Below are positions 33,159 through 42,337 of a DNA stretch of 64,000 nucleotides, piece by piece (positions within the stretch are counted from its first letter, which is position 1; the number at the start of each line of letters is the position of its first letter). The DNA lies in contig JAOSJM010000005.1 of the NCBI GenBank assembly GCA_027494165.1, positions 124,001 through 188,000 of the forward strand, read 5' to 3'. Source of the stretch: Acidimicrobiia bacterium. Lineage in GTDB: Bacteria; Actinomycetota; Acidimicrobiia; IMCC26256; JAOSJM01. The translations under genes were made by a program, and so were the position numbers. Below the pieces are notes generated by a model that was given only the letters and a program-made list of their open reading frames with translations, was not told where the DNA came from and ran no database searches.

Positions 33159-35135
33159 GTGACGAGCTCGACCTTCGAGCGGCTGTTCTCGCCGTTGACG
33201 GTGGGCCCGATGGTGGTCCCCAACCGGATCTGCGAGACGACGAACACGATCGGCGCGGGGCGCCTCGACGGGTTGCCCGACGAGCCCTTCGTGGAGCACC
33301 ACCTCGCCAAGGCCCGGGGCGGGACGGGATGGATCGGCGCGGAGACCTGGCTGCTGGACTCCCCCCTGCCCGCCGGGGCCGCCGACGAGCACTTCCCCGC
33401 CGCCGCGTCCATCCGGACCGCCGTCTACCGGCGACCGGACTTCGTGGAGCGCGTGGGCCGCTTCTGCGACGCGGTGCACGACGCCGGGGCGGTGGTCGTC
33501 TCCCAGCTCACCCACGTGAGCTTCACGTTCGGTCCGTCGTCCCTCCCCCCCGGCGAGGGCTACGACTGGGTGCCCCACGCCCTCACCGACGAGGAGATCG
33601 AGCACGTGGTGGGCACCTACGCCGCGGCCGCGGGCCGGCTCCGCGCGGCGGGCACCGACGGGGTCGAGATCCACTGCGCTCACGAGGCGCTCCCCCAGCT
33701 CTTCCTGTCCCCCGCCACGAACCACCGGACCGACCGGTGGGGAGGGGACCCGAGGAGCCGGACCGCGTTCGTGCGGGAGGTCCTGGCCCGGGTCCGCGAG
33801 GCGATCGGCGCCGGGGTGGCGCTCGGCATCCGCATCGGTGGATGGGAGACCCGGCGGGGCGGCTACTCGCTGCTGGAGATGCGCGAGATGCTCTCCCACG
33901 TCGCGGAGACCGGCCTCCTGGACTTCGTGAACGTCGACGTGGGCTCGTCGCACGGGGTCCCCTCGTACGTGCCGCCGTCGTACTGGGCCCCGGGGGAGCT
34001 CCGTGAGGCGGGCCGGGCCGTGAAGGCCGACGTCGACGTCCCGGTGGTGTTCTCCGGGAGGGTCAACGATCCGGTCGTCGCCGAGGAGCTGCTGGCCCGG
34101 AAGGTGTGCGACCTCGTGGGGATGACCCGCGCCGGCATCGCCGACCCCGACTTCCCGACCAAGGCCCGCGAGGGCCGCCTGGCGGAGATGCGGCGCTGCA
34201 TCGCGTGCAACCGCTGCATCGGCGAGGCCGTCCACGGCTACCGGCCGGTGCCCCTGGCCAAGCCCACCTGCTCGGTGAACCCCGTCGTGGGCCACGAGCT
34301 GCTCTTGAAGGCCCGGTTCCGGCCGGCCGACCCCCGGCGGCGGGTGGTCGTGGTCGGGGCCGGACCGGCCGGGCTCGAGGCGGCCCGGGTCGCGGCCATG
34401 CGGGGCCACGCGGTGACGCTGATCGAGCGGCACCCGTCGCTCGGCGGGCAGGTCCGGATCGCCGCCCGGGCACCCGGCCGGGACTCCTTCGAGGACCTCG
34501 TCATCTACCAGGAGCACCAGATGGAGATCCTCGGCGTGGACGTCCACCTCGGGGTCGAGGCCAGCGTCGACGGCGTGCTCGCCCTCGAGCCCGACGCCGT
34601 CGTCTGCGCCACCGGGTCGGTCCCGATCCTCCCCGACCTGCCCGGCGTCGACGCCCCCCACGTCGTCCAGGGCTGGGACGTGCTCGAGGACCGGGTCACG
34701 GTCGGGGAACGGGTCGCGGTCGTGTCCCAGGAGGACCACATGGAGACCCCCTCCGTCGCGGACCACCTCGCCCGCAGGGGCCACCACGTCGACCTGCTCC
34801 ACCGGTGGACCGCCGTCGGCCGGGAGGTCGACCGCTACACCCTCGGGACCGTCATGTGCCGTCTCGAGCAGGGCGGGGTCCGGATCCATCCCGGCCTCGT
34901 CCTGACCGGCGTCGACGGCGATCGGCTCGAGCTCGTCTCACCCTGGACCGGCGAGCCGTCGACCCGTGACGGCTACGACACCGTCGTCCTCGTCTACGGC
35001 TCCGCGCCCGACACCGACCTCCACGACCGGCTCCGGGGCCTCGTGCCGCGGCGGTTCCTCGTCGGCTCGGCCTGGGTCCCCCGCCAGATCGCCGAGGCCA
35101 CCCAGCACGGCATGAGGGTCGGGCTCGAGATCTGA
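33159..35135 (+). CDS. Old-yellow-enzyme / 2,4-dienoyl-CoA reductase-type Fe-S flavoprotein
   Basis: A 658-residue fusion: an N-terminal OYE-like FMN barrel (FERLFSPLTVGPMVVPNRI; VEIHCAHEALPQLFLSPATNHRTDRWGG near 165-195), a 4Fe-4S cluster motif RCIACNRCIGEAVHG near 345 with a later Cys in PTCSVNP, then an FAD/NAD(P) domain starting VVVVGAGPAGLEAARVAAMRGH near 391. This is the layout of 2,4-dienoyl-CoA reductase, trimethylamine dehydrogenase and related demethylases. The active-site HxxH of the dienoyl reductase is altered (CAHEA), so the substrate is open. GTG 33159 starts the conserved domain. A degenerate operator precedes it. Confidence 0.85.
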   Translation: MTSSTFERLFSPLTVGPMVVPNRICETTNTIGAGRLDGLPDEPFVEHHLAKARGGTGWIGAETWLLDSPLPAGAADEHFPAAASIRTAVYRRPDFVERVGRFCDAVHDAGAVVVSQLTHVSFTFGPSSLPPGEGYDWVPHALTDEEIEHVVGTYAAAAGRLRAAGTDGVEIHCAHEALPQLFLSPATNHRTDRWGGDPRSRTAFVREVLARVREAIGAGVALGIRIGGWETRRGGYSLLEMREMLSHVAETGLLDFVNVDVGSSHGVPSYVPPSYWAPGELREAGRAVKADVDVPVVFSGRVNDPVVAEELLARKVCDLVGMTRAGIADPDFPTKAREGRLAEMRRCIACNRCIGEAVHGYRPVPLAKPTCSVNPVVGHELLLKARFRPADPRRRVVVVGAGPAGLEAARVAAMRGHAVTLIERHPSLGGQVRIAARAPGRDSFEDLVIYQEHQMEILGVDVHLGVEASVDGVLALEPDAVVCATGSVPILPDLPGVDAPHVVQGWDVLEDRVTVGERVAVVSQEDHMETPSVADHLARRGHHVDLLHRWTAVGREVDRYTLGTVMCRLEQGGVRIHPGLVLTGVDGDRLELVSPWTGEPSTRDGYDTVVLVYGSAPDTDLHDRLRGLVPRRFLVGSAWVPRQIAEATQHGMRVGLEI

Positions 35136-35197
35136 GGACCCGAGGGCCCCGCCCCGACACGGCGAGGTCGCGACGACCGACCCGTGACGTCCGGGCC

Positions 35198-37120
35198 TCA
35201 CGCCGACGTGACGTCGACCTCGGTGGCCTTGACGCTGGCCCAGACCCGCCGGCCGGGCACCAGCTCGAGCTCGCGCACGGCGGCCGGGGTCACCTCGGCG
35301 ACCAGCGGCACCGCCCCCGAGAGGCCCACCCGGACCCGCTCGCCCTCGTCGTCGAGCTCGACGACCGTGGCCTCCCACACGTTGCGGGGGCTCCCCGAGG
35401 GACGCTCGGCGTGGAGGGCCACGGCCCGGGGGTGGACCACGACGAGCACCTCGGTGGCACCGGGCGGGAGCTCGGCCGCCCGGATCCGCCCGCCGCCTCG
35501 GACGACGAGCTCGTCGCCCTCGCGCCGGGCCGCCACGAGGTTGACGCCGACCAGGTCGGCGACGTACCGGGAGCGCGGGCGGGACCGGACGTCGGCCGGG
35601 GTCCCGGCCTGGACGACCCTCCCACCCTCCAGGACCACGATCCGGTCGGCGAGGGCGAGCGCGTCGAGGGGATCGTGGGTCACGAGGACCCGGGGACCCC
35701 CGGCGGCGGTCAGGACCCGGCGGAGCTCGCGCCGGACCTCGACCCGGGTGGTCGCGTCGAGCGCCGCGAGCGGCTCGTCGAGGAGCAGCAGGCGCGGCTC
35801 GGGCGCGAGGGCCCGGGCCAGGGCGACGCGCTGGGCCTGCCCGCCCGAGAGCTGGCCGGGCCGCCGATGGTCCAACCCGGCGAGCCCCACCCGGCCGAGC
35901 CACTCGCCGGCCCGGGCCCGGGCCCGCCGGCGCGGGACCCCCCGGGCCCGCAACCCGAAGGCCACGTTCTCGGCCGCGTCGAGGTGCGGGAAGAGCAGGC
36001 CGTCCTGGAACACCACGCCGACCTCCCGCCGGTCGGGCGGCACCAGCACCCCGGCCCGGGGATCGTCGAGCGCCCGCCCGTCGAGGACGATCGCCCCGTC
36101 GTCGATCGGGAGCAGCCCGGCCAGGCAGCGCAGCAACGTCGACTTCCCCGATCCGTTGGGACCGACGACCACGACCAGCTCGCCGGGCGCCACGCGGAGC
36201 TCGACCTGGAGGTCGAACGCGCCCAGGGCGACGCGCAGGTCGGCCCGCAGGCCGGTCTCGCTCCCCTCGGCCGGGGTCGCCCCGGTCACGCCCCCCACCC
36301 CGGCCGGCGGTCGCTCGGCGTCCCGCCCGGGAACGCCGGCCCGCGACGCGAACACCCGGCTCCCCACGGCGGCGAGCACCGCAGCCGACACCACGAGCAG
36401 CACCAGCCCGAGGACGATCGCCTCCTCTCGGTCGGTCTCCAGGGCGAGGAACACCGCCAGGGGCATGGTCTGGGTCCGCCCGGGGAAGTTGCCCGCGAAC
36501 GTGATGGTCGCCCCGAACTCGCCGAGGGCCCGGGCCCACGCCAGCACGGCGCCCGCCCCGAGCGACGGGGCGATCATCGGGAGCGTCACCCGCCGGAACA
36601 CCAGCCAGCGGCGTCCGCCCAGCGTGGCCGCCGCGTCCTCGAAGCGGGGGTCGAGCGATCGCAGCGCTCCCTCGACGGTGATGACGAGCAGCGGCATCGC
36701 CACGAACGCCTCCGCGACCACCACCCCGGCCGTGCTGAACGGGAGCTGGATCCCGAGCCAGGAGTCGAGGTACTGGCCGACGAAGCCCCGGCGACCGAAG
36801 GCGAGCAGCAGGGCCACGCCACCCACGACCGGCGGCAGGACCAGCGGCAGCAACACGAGCGCGCGCACGATCGAGCGACCCGGGAAGTCGGCCCGGGCGA
36901 GCAGCCAGGCGATCGGGACCCCGAGGACGACGGCGAGCGCCGCGGCCGAGACCGAGCAGACCGCCGACAACCGCAGCGCGGTCCGCACCTCCGGGGAGCC
37001 GAGCCGGTCGAGGATGTCGCTCCACGGGGCGCGCTGGAGGAAGCCCACGAGCGGGAGGAGGAAGAACGCCCCGAGACCCACGCCCCCAGCACCAGGACCG
37101 GCCAGGGCGGCCGGGCCCAT
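35198..37120 (-). CDS. Molybdate ABC transporter permease-ATPase fusion (ModB-ModC)
   Basis: A 640-residue fusion. Residues 1-255 are a ModB permease with about five helices and the EAA-type loop LRSLDPRFEDAAATLGGRRWLVFRRVTLPM near 150-180. An ATPase follows: Walker A VVGPNGSGKSTLL near 317, signature LSGGQAQRVALARALA near 425, Walker B RLLLLDEPLAALDA. The last 120 residues hold a MOP-like domain (VWEATVVELDDEGERVRVGL; VWASVKATEVDV) that binds oxyanion. Molybdate (or tungstate) import would feed molybdenum enzymes such as the CoxL-like protein at 52764. It starts 22 bases after the ModA stop. Confidence 0.88.
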   Translation of the reverse strand: MGPAALAGPGAGGVGLGAFFLLPLVGFLQRAPWSDILDRLGSPEVRTALRLSAVCSVSAAALAVVLGVPIAWLLARADFPGRSIVRALVLLPLVLPPVVGGVALLLAFGRRGFVGQYLDSWLGIQLPFSTAGVVVAEAFVAMPLLVITVEGALRSLDPRFEDAAATLGGRRWLVFRRVTLPMIAPSLGAGAVLAWARALGEFGATITFAGNFPGRTQTMPLAVFLALETDREEAIVLGLVLLVVSAAVLAAVGSRVFASRAGVPGRDAERPPAGVGGVTGATPAEGSETGLRADLRVALGAFDLQVELRVAPGELVVVVGPNGSGKSTLLRCLAGLLPIDDGAIVLDGRALDDPRAGVLVPPDRREVGVVFQDGLLFPHLDAAENVAFGLRARGVPRRRARARAGEWLGRVGLAGLDHRRPGQLSGGQAQRVALARALAPEPRLLLLDEPLAALDATTRVEVRRELRRVLTAAGGPRVLVTHDPLDALALADRIVVLEGGRVVQAGTPADVRSRPRSRYVADLVGVNLVAARREGDELVVRGGGRIRAAELPPGATEVLVVVHPRAVALHAERPSGSPRNVWEATVVELDDEGERVRVGLSGAVPLVAEVTPAAVRELELVPGRRVWASVKATEVDVTSA

Positions 37121-37142
37121 CCCCGTCGCCGGCCCCTGGGGG

Positions 37143-37940
37143 TCACGGCCCCGCGAACCCGTGCCGCCGGAGGACGTCCTGACCGTCGTCGGAGGTCAGG
37201 AGCTCGACGAAGGCCCGGGCCCCCTCGGGGTTCCCGGCCCCCTCGAGGACCGCGACCGGGTACCGGGTGGCGAGGTTGACGTCCTCGGGGATCTCGACGC
37301 CCTCGACGTCGTCGCTGGCGAGGACGTCGGTCGCGTACACGAGTGCCGCGTCGGCCTCGCCGAGCTCCACCTTCCCCAGCGCGGCCTTGACGTTGGCCTC
37401 GCGCGACGCCGGGGTCACCGACACGCCCGCGCTCGCGAGCACCTGGTCCGCGAGCCGCCCGCAGGGCACCTGCGACTCGCACAGCACCACCACCGTGCCG
37501 TCGGCCGCCAGGTCCCCCAGTGCGCGGATCCCCTTCGGGTTCCCGGACTCGACGGCGATCTGCAGGGCGTTGGCCGCGAAGACCACCGGCTCGCCGCGCA
37601 CGTCGCCGGACTCCACGACCTTGCCCATGTTCGCCTCGTCCGCCGAGGCGAACACGTCCGCGGGCGCGCCCTCCTGGATCTGGGCCACGATCGCCGACGA
37701 CGCCGCGAAGCTCAGCGTCACCGACGCGGCGGGGTGGGCCGACTCGAAGCGCTCCCCGAGCTCCGTGAACGCCTCGGTGAGCGAGGCGGCGGCGAGGACC
37801 GTGATCCCTCCCGTGACGGTGCCCGCCTCGGCCTCCGTCGCCCCGGCTCCGGGGGCCCCTCCGCCGGCGTCGTCGCCTCCGCAGGCCGGGACGAGGAGGG
37901 AGACGGCCAGCGCGCCGACCACGACGCGCCCGATCGTCAC
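37143..37940 (-). CDS. modA: Molybdate-binding lipoprotein
   Basis: A 265-residue ModA-family protein. The signal is VGALAVSLLVPACGG, with a lipobox Cys near 20, followed by a Gly/Ala linker. The mature domain starts ITVLAAASLTEAFTELGERFESAHPAASVTLSFAASSAIVAQIQEGAPADVFASADEANM, the classical ModA pattern with oxyanion-contact serines, and later has VDVLA-like YATDVLASDDVEGV. The GTG start overlaps the regulator's stop (GTGA), so regulator, binding protein and permease form one operon. Confidence 0.9.
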   Translation of the reverse strand: MTIGRVVVGALAVSLLVPACGGDDAGGGAPGAGATEAEAGTVTGGITVLAAASLTEAFTELGERFESAHPAASVTLSFAASSAIVAQIQEGAPADVFASADEANMGKVVESGDVRGEPVVFAANALQIAVESGNPKGIRALGDLAADGTVVVLCESQVPCGRLADQVLASAGVSVTPASREANVKAALGKVELGEADAALVYATDVLASDDVEGVEIPEDVNLATRYPVAVLEGAGNPEGARAFVELLTSDDGQDVLRRHGFAGP

Positions 37941-38335
37941 CGGGCGGGGACCTCGACCACGACGTTGGTGGCCTTGACGACCCCGACCGCCTCGACGCCC
38001 GGCTCGAGACCGAGCTCGTCGACCGCCTCCGCGGTCATGAGCGCGACGACCCGGTGGGGTCCCGCGACGATCTCCACCTGCGCGGCGACCCGGTCCTTCA
38101 CCACCTTCGTGACGATCCCGGGGAACCGGTTGCGCGCCGACCGCCCGACGATCACCTCGGGCTCGGGCGTGGCGGGCTGCGCGGCGAGGAAGCGGGCCAG
38201 CTCGGCCCCTTCGACGAGGCGGTGGCCGCCCTCGGACCGGGTGGCGGCGAGCTGCCCGCTGTCGACGAGCCGGCGCACGGTGTCGGGGCTGACCCCGAGG
38301 AGCTCGGCCACGTGTCCGAGGCGGTAGGTGGGCAC
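37937..38335 (-). CDS. HTH-MOP molybdate-responsive regulator
   Basis: A 132-residue protein joining an N-terminal excisionase/MerR-like HTH (YRLGHVAELLGVSPDTVRRLVDSGQLAATRSEGGHRLVEG, 4-43) to a C-terminal MOP/TOBE domain (RNRFPGIVTKVVKDRVAAQVEIVAGPHRVVALMTAEAVDELGL). It replaces ModE: the MOP domain binds molybdate and the HTH binds DNA. First gene of the mod operon, GTG start. A likely autoregulatory operator, CTGCAA-N6-TTGCAG, lies 31 bases upstream. Confidence 0.85.
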   Translation of the reverse strand: MPTYRLGHVAELLGVSPDTVRRLVDSGQLAATRSEGGHRLVEGAELARFLAAQPATPEPEVIVGRSARNRFPGIVTKVVKDRVAAQVEIVAGPHRVVALMTAEAVDELGLEPGVEAVGVVKATNVVVEVPAR

Positions 38336-38365
38336 GGCCCGACGTTACCGCAGCGAACCTCGCAT

Positions 38366-38383
38366 CTGCAAGCTCTGTTGCAG
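38366..38383 (-). promoter_or_regulatory. Inverted repeat upstream of the mod operon
   Basis: CTGCAA, six bases, TTGCAG: a perfect repeat 31-48 bases before the regulator's start codon. Probable binding site of the HTH-MOP regulator. Confidence 0.45.
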
Positions 38384-38450
38384 GATTGCCCCTGATTCCC
38401 GAGCTTCTCGTGCGTTCCCACTCGATCCTGCCCCGGATCCCTGCTCGACC

Positions 38451-38677
38451 CGGGTGCCGCTACCGTCGCCCAGCGGGGGTACAGACACCCGAGAGGCCAG
38501 GACCTGCGTCCCGGGTGCCGCTACCGTCGCCCAGCGGGGGTACAGACACCCGAGAGGCCAGGACCTGCGTCCCGGGTGCCGCTACCGTCGCCCAGCGGGG
38601 GTACAGACACCCGAGAGGCCAGGACCTGCGTCCCGGGTGCCGCTACCGTCGCCCAGCGGGGGTACAGACACCCGAGA
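38451..38677. repeat. 61-bp tandem repeat, four hairpin units with three identical linkers
   Basis: A 44-base unit occurs at 38451-38494, 38512-38555, 38573-38616 and 38634-38677. The three 17-base linkers between them are identical (GGCCAGGACCTGCGTCC). Each unit can fold: CGGGTG with CACCCG outside, CCGCT with AGCGG inside. It lies between the upstream end of the mod operon and the 3' end of the HDOD gene, both on the minus strand. No coding frame there resembles a protein. Identical linkers rule out a CRISPR array. Confidence 0.9.
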
Positions 38678-38718
38678 CGTGGCTCAGGGGGCGCGTGGTC
38701 GGGGACGCCCGGCGGGCC

Positions 38719-39555
38719 TCAGCCCAGCGCGGCGAGGAAGCTCGACAGGCCGTCGATCTTGTTCCGCAGCCTCGTCACCGTCGCGGGGAGCGTGAGGGGG
38801 CCGAGCCCGACCGCCTGCAGGGGGCGGCGCAGCTCCGGCTCGAGCGGTCGGGTCCCCAGGTGGGCCCGGGTGTCCAGCACCCGGACGAGGGCCTCGCCGC
38901 CCACGAGGCACCTGGCGAGCGGGAGGGTCCCCTCCTCGTCGTGATGGTTCCGGATCGCCTGCACGAGCTCGGGAGGGAGGCCCCACAGCTCCAGGGCGAT
39001 GGCACCCGCCTCGGGGTGGGCGATCCCGAAGGCCTCGCGCTCGGCCGCCACCGAAGCCGCCGAGTCCCCGCGCGTCGCCCCGACGATCGCCTTGCACGTC
39101 TCGGGATCGCGCCTCCACAGCAGGGCCCAACCCAGGTCGTGGAGCAGGCCGGCGCTGAAGGCATCGCCCGGCGGGACCCGAGCCGATCCGGCCACGAGCT
39201 CCGATCCCGCCGCCGTCGCGATCGAGTGGCTCCAGAAGTCCGGCGGCATCGAGCGGGTCCGGTCGGCGAACAGGCCGGCCAGGGCGCTCACCGCGATCGA
39301 GCGGACCACCGACATGCCCAGCACCACCACCGCCCGGTGGATGCTGCTCACCCGGCCCGGCAGGCCGAAGTACGCGGAGTTCGCCATCCGCAAGAGCCGG
39401 GCCGACAGAGACGGGTCGGTGGCCGCCGCCCGCCCGACCGCCTCGGCCGACGCCTCGTCGTTGATGAGCGACAAGAGGTGCGACGCGACCGCCTCCCGCA
39501 TGGGCAGGAGGCGCAGCTCCTCGGTGAGCGAGTCGGTCGCGGTGCTGGCCGTCAT
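38719..39555 (-). CDS. HDOD-domain signalling protein
   Basis: A 278-residue HDOD (metal-dependent-hydrolase-related output) protein: LLPMREAVASHLLSLINDEAS near 18, DPSLSARLLRMANSAYFGLPGRVSSIHRAVVVLGMSVVRSIAVSAL at 45-92, then LLHDLGWALLW near 140 and a late HHDEEG. HDOD lacks the full HD metal set, so a scaffold or binding role is expected in chemotaxis- or c-di-GMP-type signalling. It neighbours two PAS-GGDEF genes on the other strand. The ATG lies upstream of TASTATDSLTEELRLLP. Confidence 0.82.
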   Translation of the reverse strand: MTASTATDSLTEELRLLPMREAVASHLLSLINDEASAEAVGRAAATDPSLSARLLRMANSAYFGLPGRVSSIHRAVVVLGMSVVRSIAVSALAGLFADRTRSMPPDFWSHSIATAAGSELVAGSARVPPGDAFSAGLLHDLGWALLWRRDPETCKAIVGATRGDSAASVAAEREAFGIAHPEAGAIALELWGLPPELVQAIRNHHDEEGTLPLARCLVGGEALVRVLDTRAHLGTRPLEPELRRPLQAVGLGPLTLPATVTRLRNKIDGLSSFLAALG

Positions 39556-39729
39556 GGCAGTGACCTCGGCTGGGAGGGGACCCGTGCGTCCTCGCCGTTC
39601 CTTTCGGCAGGCTGATGCACGGGTTGAGCACCCGATAGGGCGCCACCTGGCGCTTCGGAGAGCACCCGGAGCCGTCGGGAGCCCCGCTCGGCTCCTCAAC
39701 GCCGGGCCGATCGAACCGATCGGAGACCC

Positions 39730-41844
39730 GTGCTCACGAACGCGCCCGGCGACGGGCCCGCACCCCCGAGCGGGGAGGAGGCGCGGCTCCAGGAGGCCGA
39801 GTCCCTCCGGCGCGCCTTCGACAGCACGACCGTGGGCATGGCCCTCGTCAGCCCCGACGGCCGCGCCATCCGCGTGAACGCCGCCCTGTGCCGCATCCTC
39901 GGACGCCCCGAGGCCGAGATCCTCGATACGGCCTTCCTCGACGCCGTCCACCCCGACGATCGGGCCGAGCAGGTCGAACGGAGCGTTCGGGTGCTGGCCC
40001 GCGACATCGACTCCTGGCAGTCCGAGCTCCGGCTGTGCCGCCCCGACGGACTCCCGCGGTGGGTCCTCGCGGACATCGCGGCGGTGCGGGACGAGCACGG
40101 CCGGACCCTCCACCTCGTGGGCCTGGTCACCGACGTGACCGAGCGCAAGCAGGCGGAGCGGCGGGAGGCCCAGCTCATGGAGATCCTCCGGGAGACGGCC
40201 GACCTCGTCGTCCTCGCCGAGCCCGCCGGTCCGATCCGCTACGCGAACAAGGCGGTGCGGCGCCTCCTCGGCCTCGGGCCCGACGACCCGTGCGAGCACG
40301 GGATCGAGGACCTCCTCGCGACCGAGTCCGCCATCCAGTTCCGCCAGGACGTGCTCCCGGCCGTCGCCGAGACGGGCGTCTGGTCGGGCGAGCTCGCCCT
40401 GGGCCCGGCGGCCGCGGACGCGCCGCTCCCCGTCGCCGCGAGCGTCATGGCCCACCGCGACCCCACGACCGGCTCGGTCACCCTCGTCTCGATGATCGCC
40501 CACGACGTCTCGGAGCTGAAGGAGGCCCAGCGGAACCTGGTCCACGAGGCCACCCACGACGCGCTCACCGGCCTGCCCAACCGGGCCCTGCTGCGCGACC
40601 GGCTCGCGCAGGCCCTCGTGCGCGGGATCCGCCGGCCGTCGTCGGTCGCCGTGATGTTCGTCGACCTCGACCGGTTCAAGCTGGTGAACGACACCCTGGG
40701 TCACGACGCGGGGGATGAGCTGCTGCGCGGCATCGGCGAGCGACTCCGGGGCATCGCCCGGCCCGGTGACGTCGTGGCCCGCTTCGGCGGCGACGAGTTC
40801 GTGGTGCTCTGCGAGATGCTGCGCGAGCCGTCCGACGCGCTGGGCGTCGCTTCCCGGATCGAGCAAGCCCTCCAGGAACCGTTCCGGATCATGGGGCGTG
40901 ACGTCTACGCCTCGGCCAGCGTCGGGATCGCGGTGGCCCACCGGTCGAGCGACCCCGAGACCCTCCTCCGTGACGCCGACGTCGCCGTGTACCGGGCCAA
41001 GGAGAACGGGCGCAAGCGCTACGAGCTCTTCGACGACGAGATGCGAGCGGGAGTCCAGCGGCGGGTCGAGACGGAGCAGTCCCTCCGTCGAGCCCTCGAC
41101 CACGGCGAGCTGAAGCTCTCCTTCCGGCCGGTCGTCGACATCGTGGCGTCCCGTCTCACCGGCTTCGACGCCGTGATCCGCTGGGAGCAGCCCGAGCGCG
41201 GGGTGGTCCCGACCGAGGAGTTCCTCCCCCTGGCCGGCGAAGCAGGGCTCGGCACCCCTGTCTGCCTCTTCGCGCTCGAGGGCGCCTGCGAGCAGCTCGC
41301 CCGGTTCGCCCGGGCCTGCCCCCCGGGGACCCCGATCCCGCGCGTCGTCGTCGACCTACCGGCCCGGGAGCTGACCCGCCCCGGCCTCGACGGGGACCTC
41401 GCCCGGTTCCTCGACGCGGCCGGGGTCGAACCCGCCCTGTTGCGCCTGGAGATCTCCGAGCGCGACCTCATGGACGACACCCGGTACCGCATCGGGACGC
41501 TCACCCGGCTGAAGGCGACCGGGGTGACGCTCAGCATCGACGACTTCGGCACCAGCTACGCGTCGCTCAGCTATCTCCGACGACTCCCCGTCGACAGCAT
41601 CAGGCTCGACGCGTCGCTCACCCACGAGCTGGGGTGCAGCGCCGAGGGCACCACCGTCGCCGCCGCCGTCATCAACCTCGCCCACGCGCTGGGGATGACC
41701 GTCGTGGCTTCGGGGGTCAGGGACATCGAGCACGTGGCGGCGCTGCTGAACCTCGGCTGCGACGAGGCCGAGGGCCCCTACTTCGCGGACCCGCTGCCCG
41801 CGTTCGCCGCCGAGGGCCTCCTCGGTCGCGACCACCTGCCCTGA
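39730..41844 (+). CDS. PAS-PAS-GGDEF-EAL protein with degenerate EAL domain
   Basis: A 704-residue soluble signalling protein. PAS 1 at about 25-140 (AFDSTTVGMALVSPDGRAIRVN), PAS 2 at about 150-262, GGDEF at about 272-435 with intact FGGDEFVVLC and VDLDRFKLVNDTLGHDAGD, and an EAL-type domain from 450. In the EAL part the motif is replaced by FDAVIRW (catalytic Glu lost to Asp), the later EGVE motif reads ASGVRD, and only the DDFG segment remains. So it should make c-di-GMP but not cleave it; the EAL part may bind the dinucleotide or GTP. Start by family position. Confidence 0.88.
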   Translation: MLTNAPGDGPAPPSGEEARLQEAESLRRAFDSTTVGMALVSPDGRAIRVNAALCRILGRPEAEILDTAFLDAVHPDDRAEQVERSVRVLARDIDSWQSELRLCRPDGLPRWVLADIAAVRDEHGRTLHLVGLVTDVTERKQAERREAQLMEILRETADLVVLAEPAGPIRYANKAVRRLLGLGPDDPCEHGIEDLLATESAIQFRQDVLPAVAETGVWSGELALGPAAADAPLPVAASVMAHRDPTTGSVTLVSMIAHDVSELKEAQRNLVHEATHDALTGLPNRALLRDRLAQALVRGIRRPSSVAVMFVDLDRFKLVNDTLGHDAGDELLRGIGERLRGIARPGDVVARFGGDEFVVLCEMLREPSDALGVASRIEQALQEPFRIMGRDVYASASVGIAVAHRSSDPETLLRDADVAVYRAKENGRKRYELFDDEMRAGVQRRVETEQSLRRALDHGELKLSFRPVVDIVASRLTGFDAVIRWEQPERGVVPTEEFLPLAGEAGLGTPVCLFALEGACEQLARFARACPPGTPIPRVVVDLPARELTRPGLDGDLARFLDAAGVEPALLRLEISERDLMDDTRYRIGTLTRLKATGVTLSIDDFGTSYASLSYLRRLPVDSIRLDASLTHELGCSAEGTTVAAAVINLAHALGMTVVASGVRDIEHVAALLNLGCDEAEGPYFADPLPAFAAEGLLGRDHLP

Positions 41845-41855
41845 GGGCGCCCGGG

Positions 41856-42196
41856 TCAGCGCCGCTTACGCCGCCGCCCGAGACGCCGCCGTCCACGCTT
41901 CGAACGGGCGTCCATCTCGCTGAGGATCTCCGGTGCGGCCGCGTTCACGATGTCCTCGGCGGCGTCGAGCAGCGCGGCGACGTCCTCCCCCTCGGGTTCG
42001 GGCTCGGGGCACCCGCCGTGTTGCCCAGGCTGCCGTACTGCCAGCCGGCGTCGATCCGCCGCAGCTCGAACGACGGGCAGTCGTCGGGGCACCGCCAGGG
42101 CGCCTCGGGCGCCAGGTCGAGCCGGCACTTCCGCACGACCTCCCCCGAGGCGTAGGTCCGGCTCTCGTAGTGCCTGCAGTCGGTTCGCATCGGCAT
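41856..42196 (-). CDS. Small Cys-containing actinobacterial protein, frameshifted
   Basis: The N-terminal half MPMRTDCRHYESRTYASGEVVRKC..LAPEAPWRCPDDCPSFE has four cysteines in a pattern known from conserved hypothetical actinobacterial proteins, probably a metal knuckle. After a frame slip near 42010-42020 the C-terminal half is an acidic helix (EDVAALLDAAEDIVNAAAPEILSEM) and a very basic tail (RSKRGRRRLGRRRKRR). About 113 residues joined. A CACAAT -10-like hexamer (42203-42208) ends six bases before ATG 42196, implying a leaderless message. Function unknown. Confidence 0.6.
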
Positions 42197-42337
42197 GCCG
42201 CCATTGTGGCGCGCCGGACCCCGCGATCCCCCGCGAATCTCGCACCCCGCGTGCGACTTCGCCTTCAGCCCGCCGCCGTTCGACCGATGGGGCGGGGCGA
42301 GGGCCCACCCCCAGGCCCCGGCACGAGCCTGGACGTC

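Noticed and set aside
35136..35197. Terminator between the convergent OYE and ModBC genes
   Set aside because: No convincing perfect stem was found in this gap.
38451..38677. CRISPR array (44-base repeats with 17-base spacers)
   Set aside because: The spacers are identical to one another and far too short, and no cas genes are nearby. It is a plain tandem repeat.
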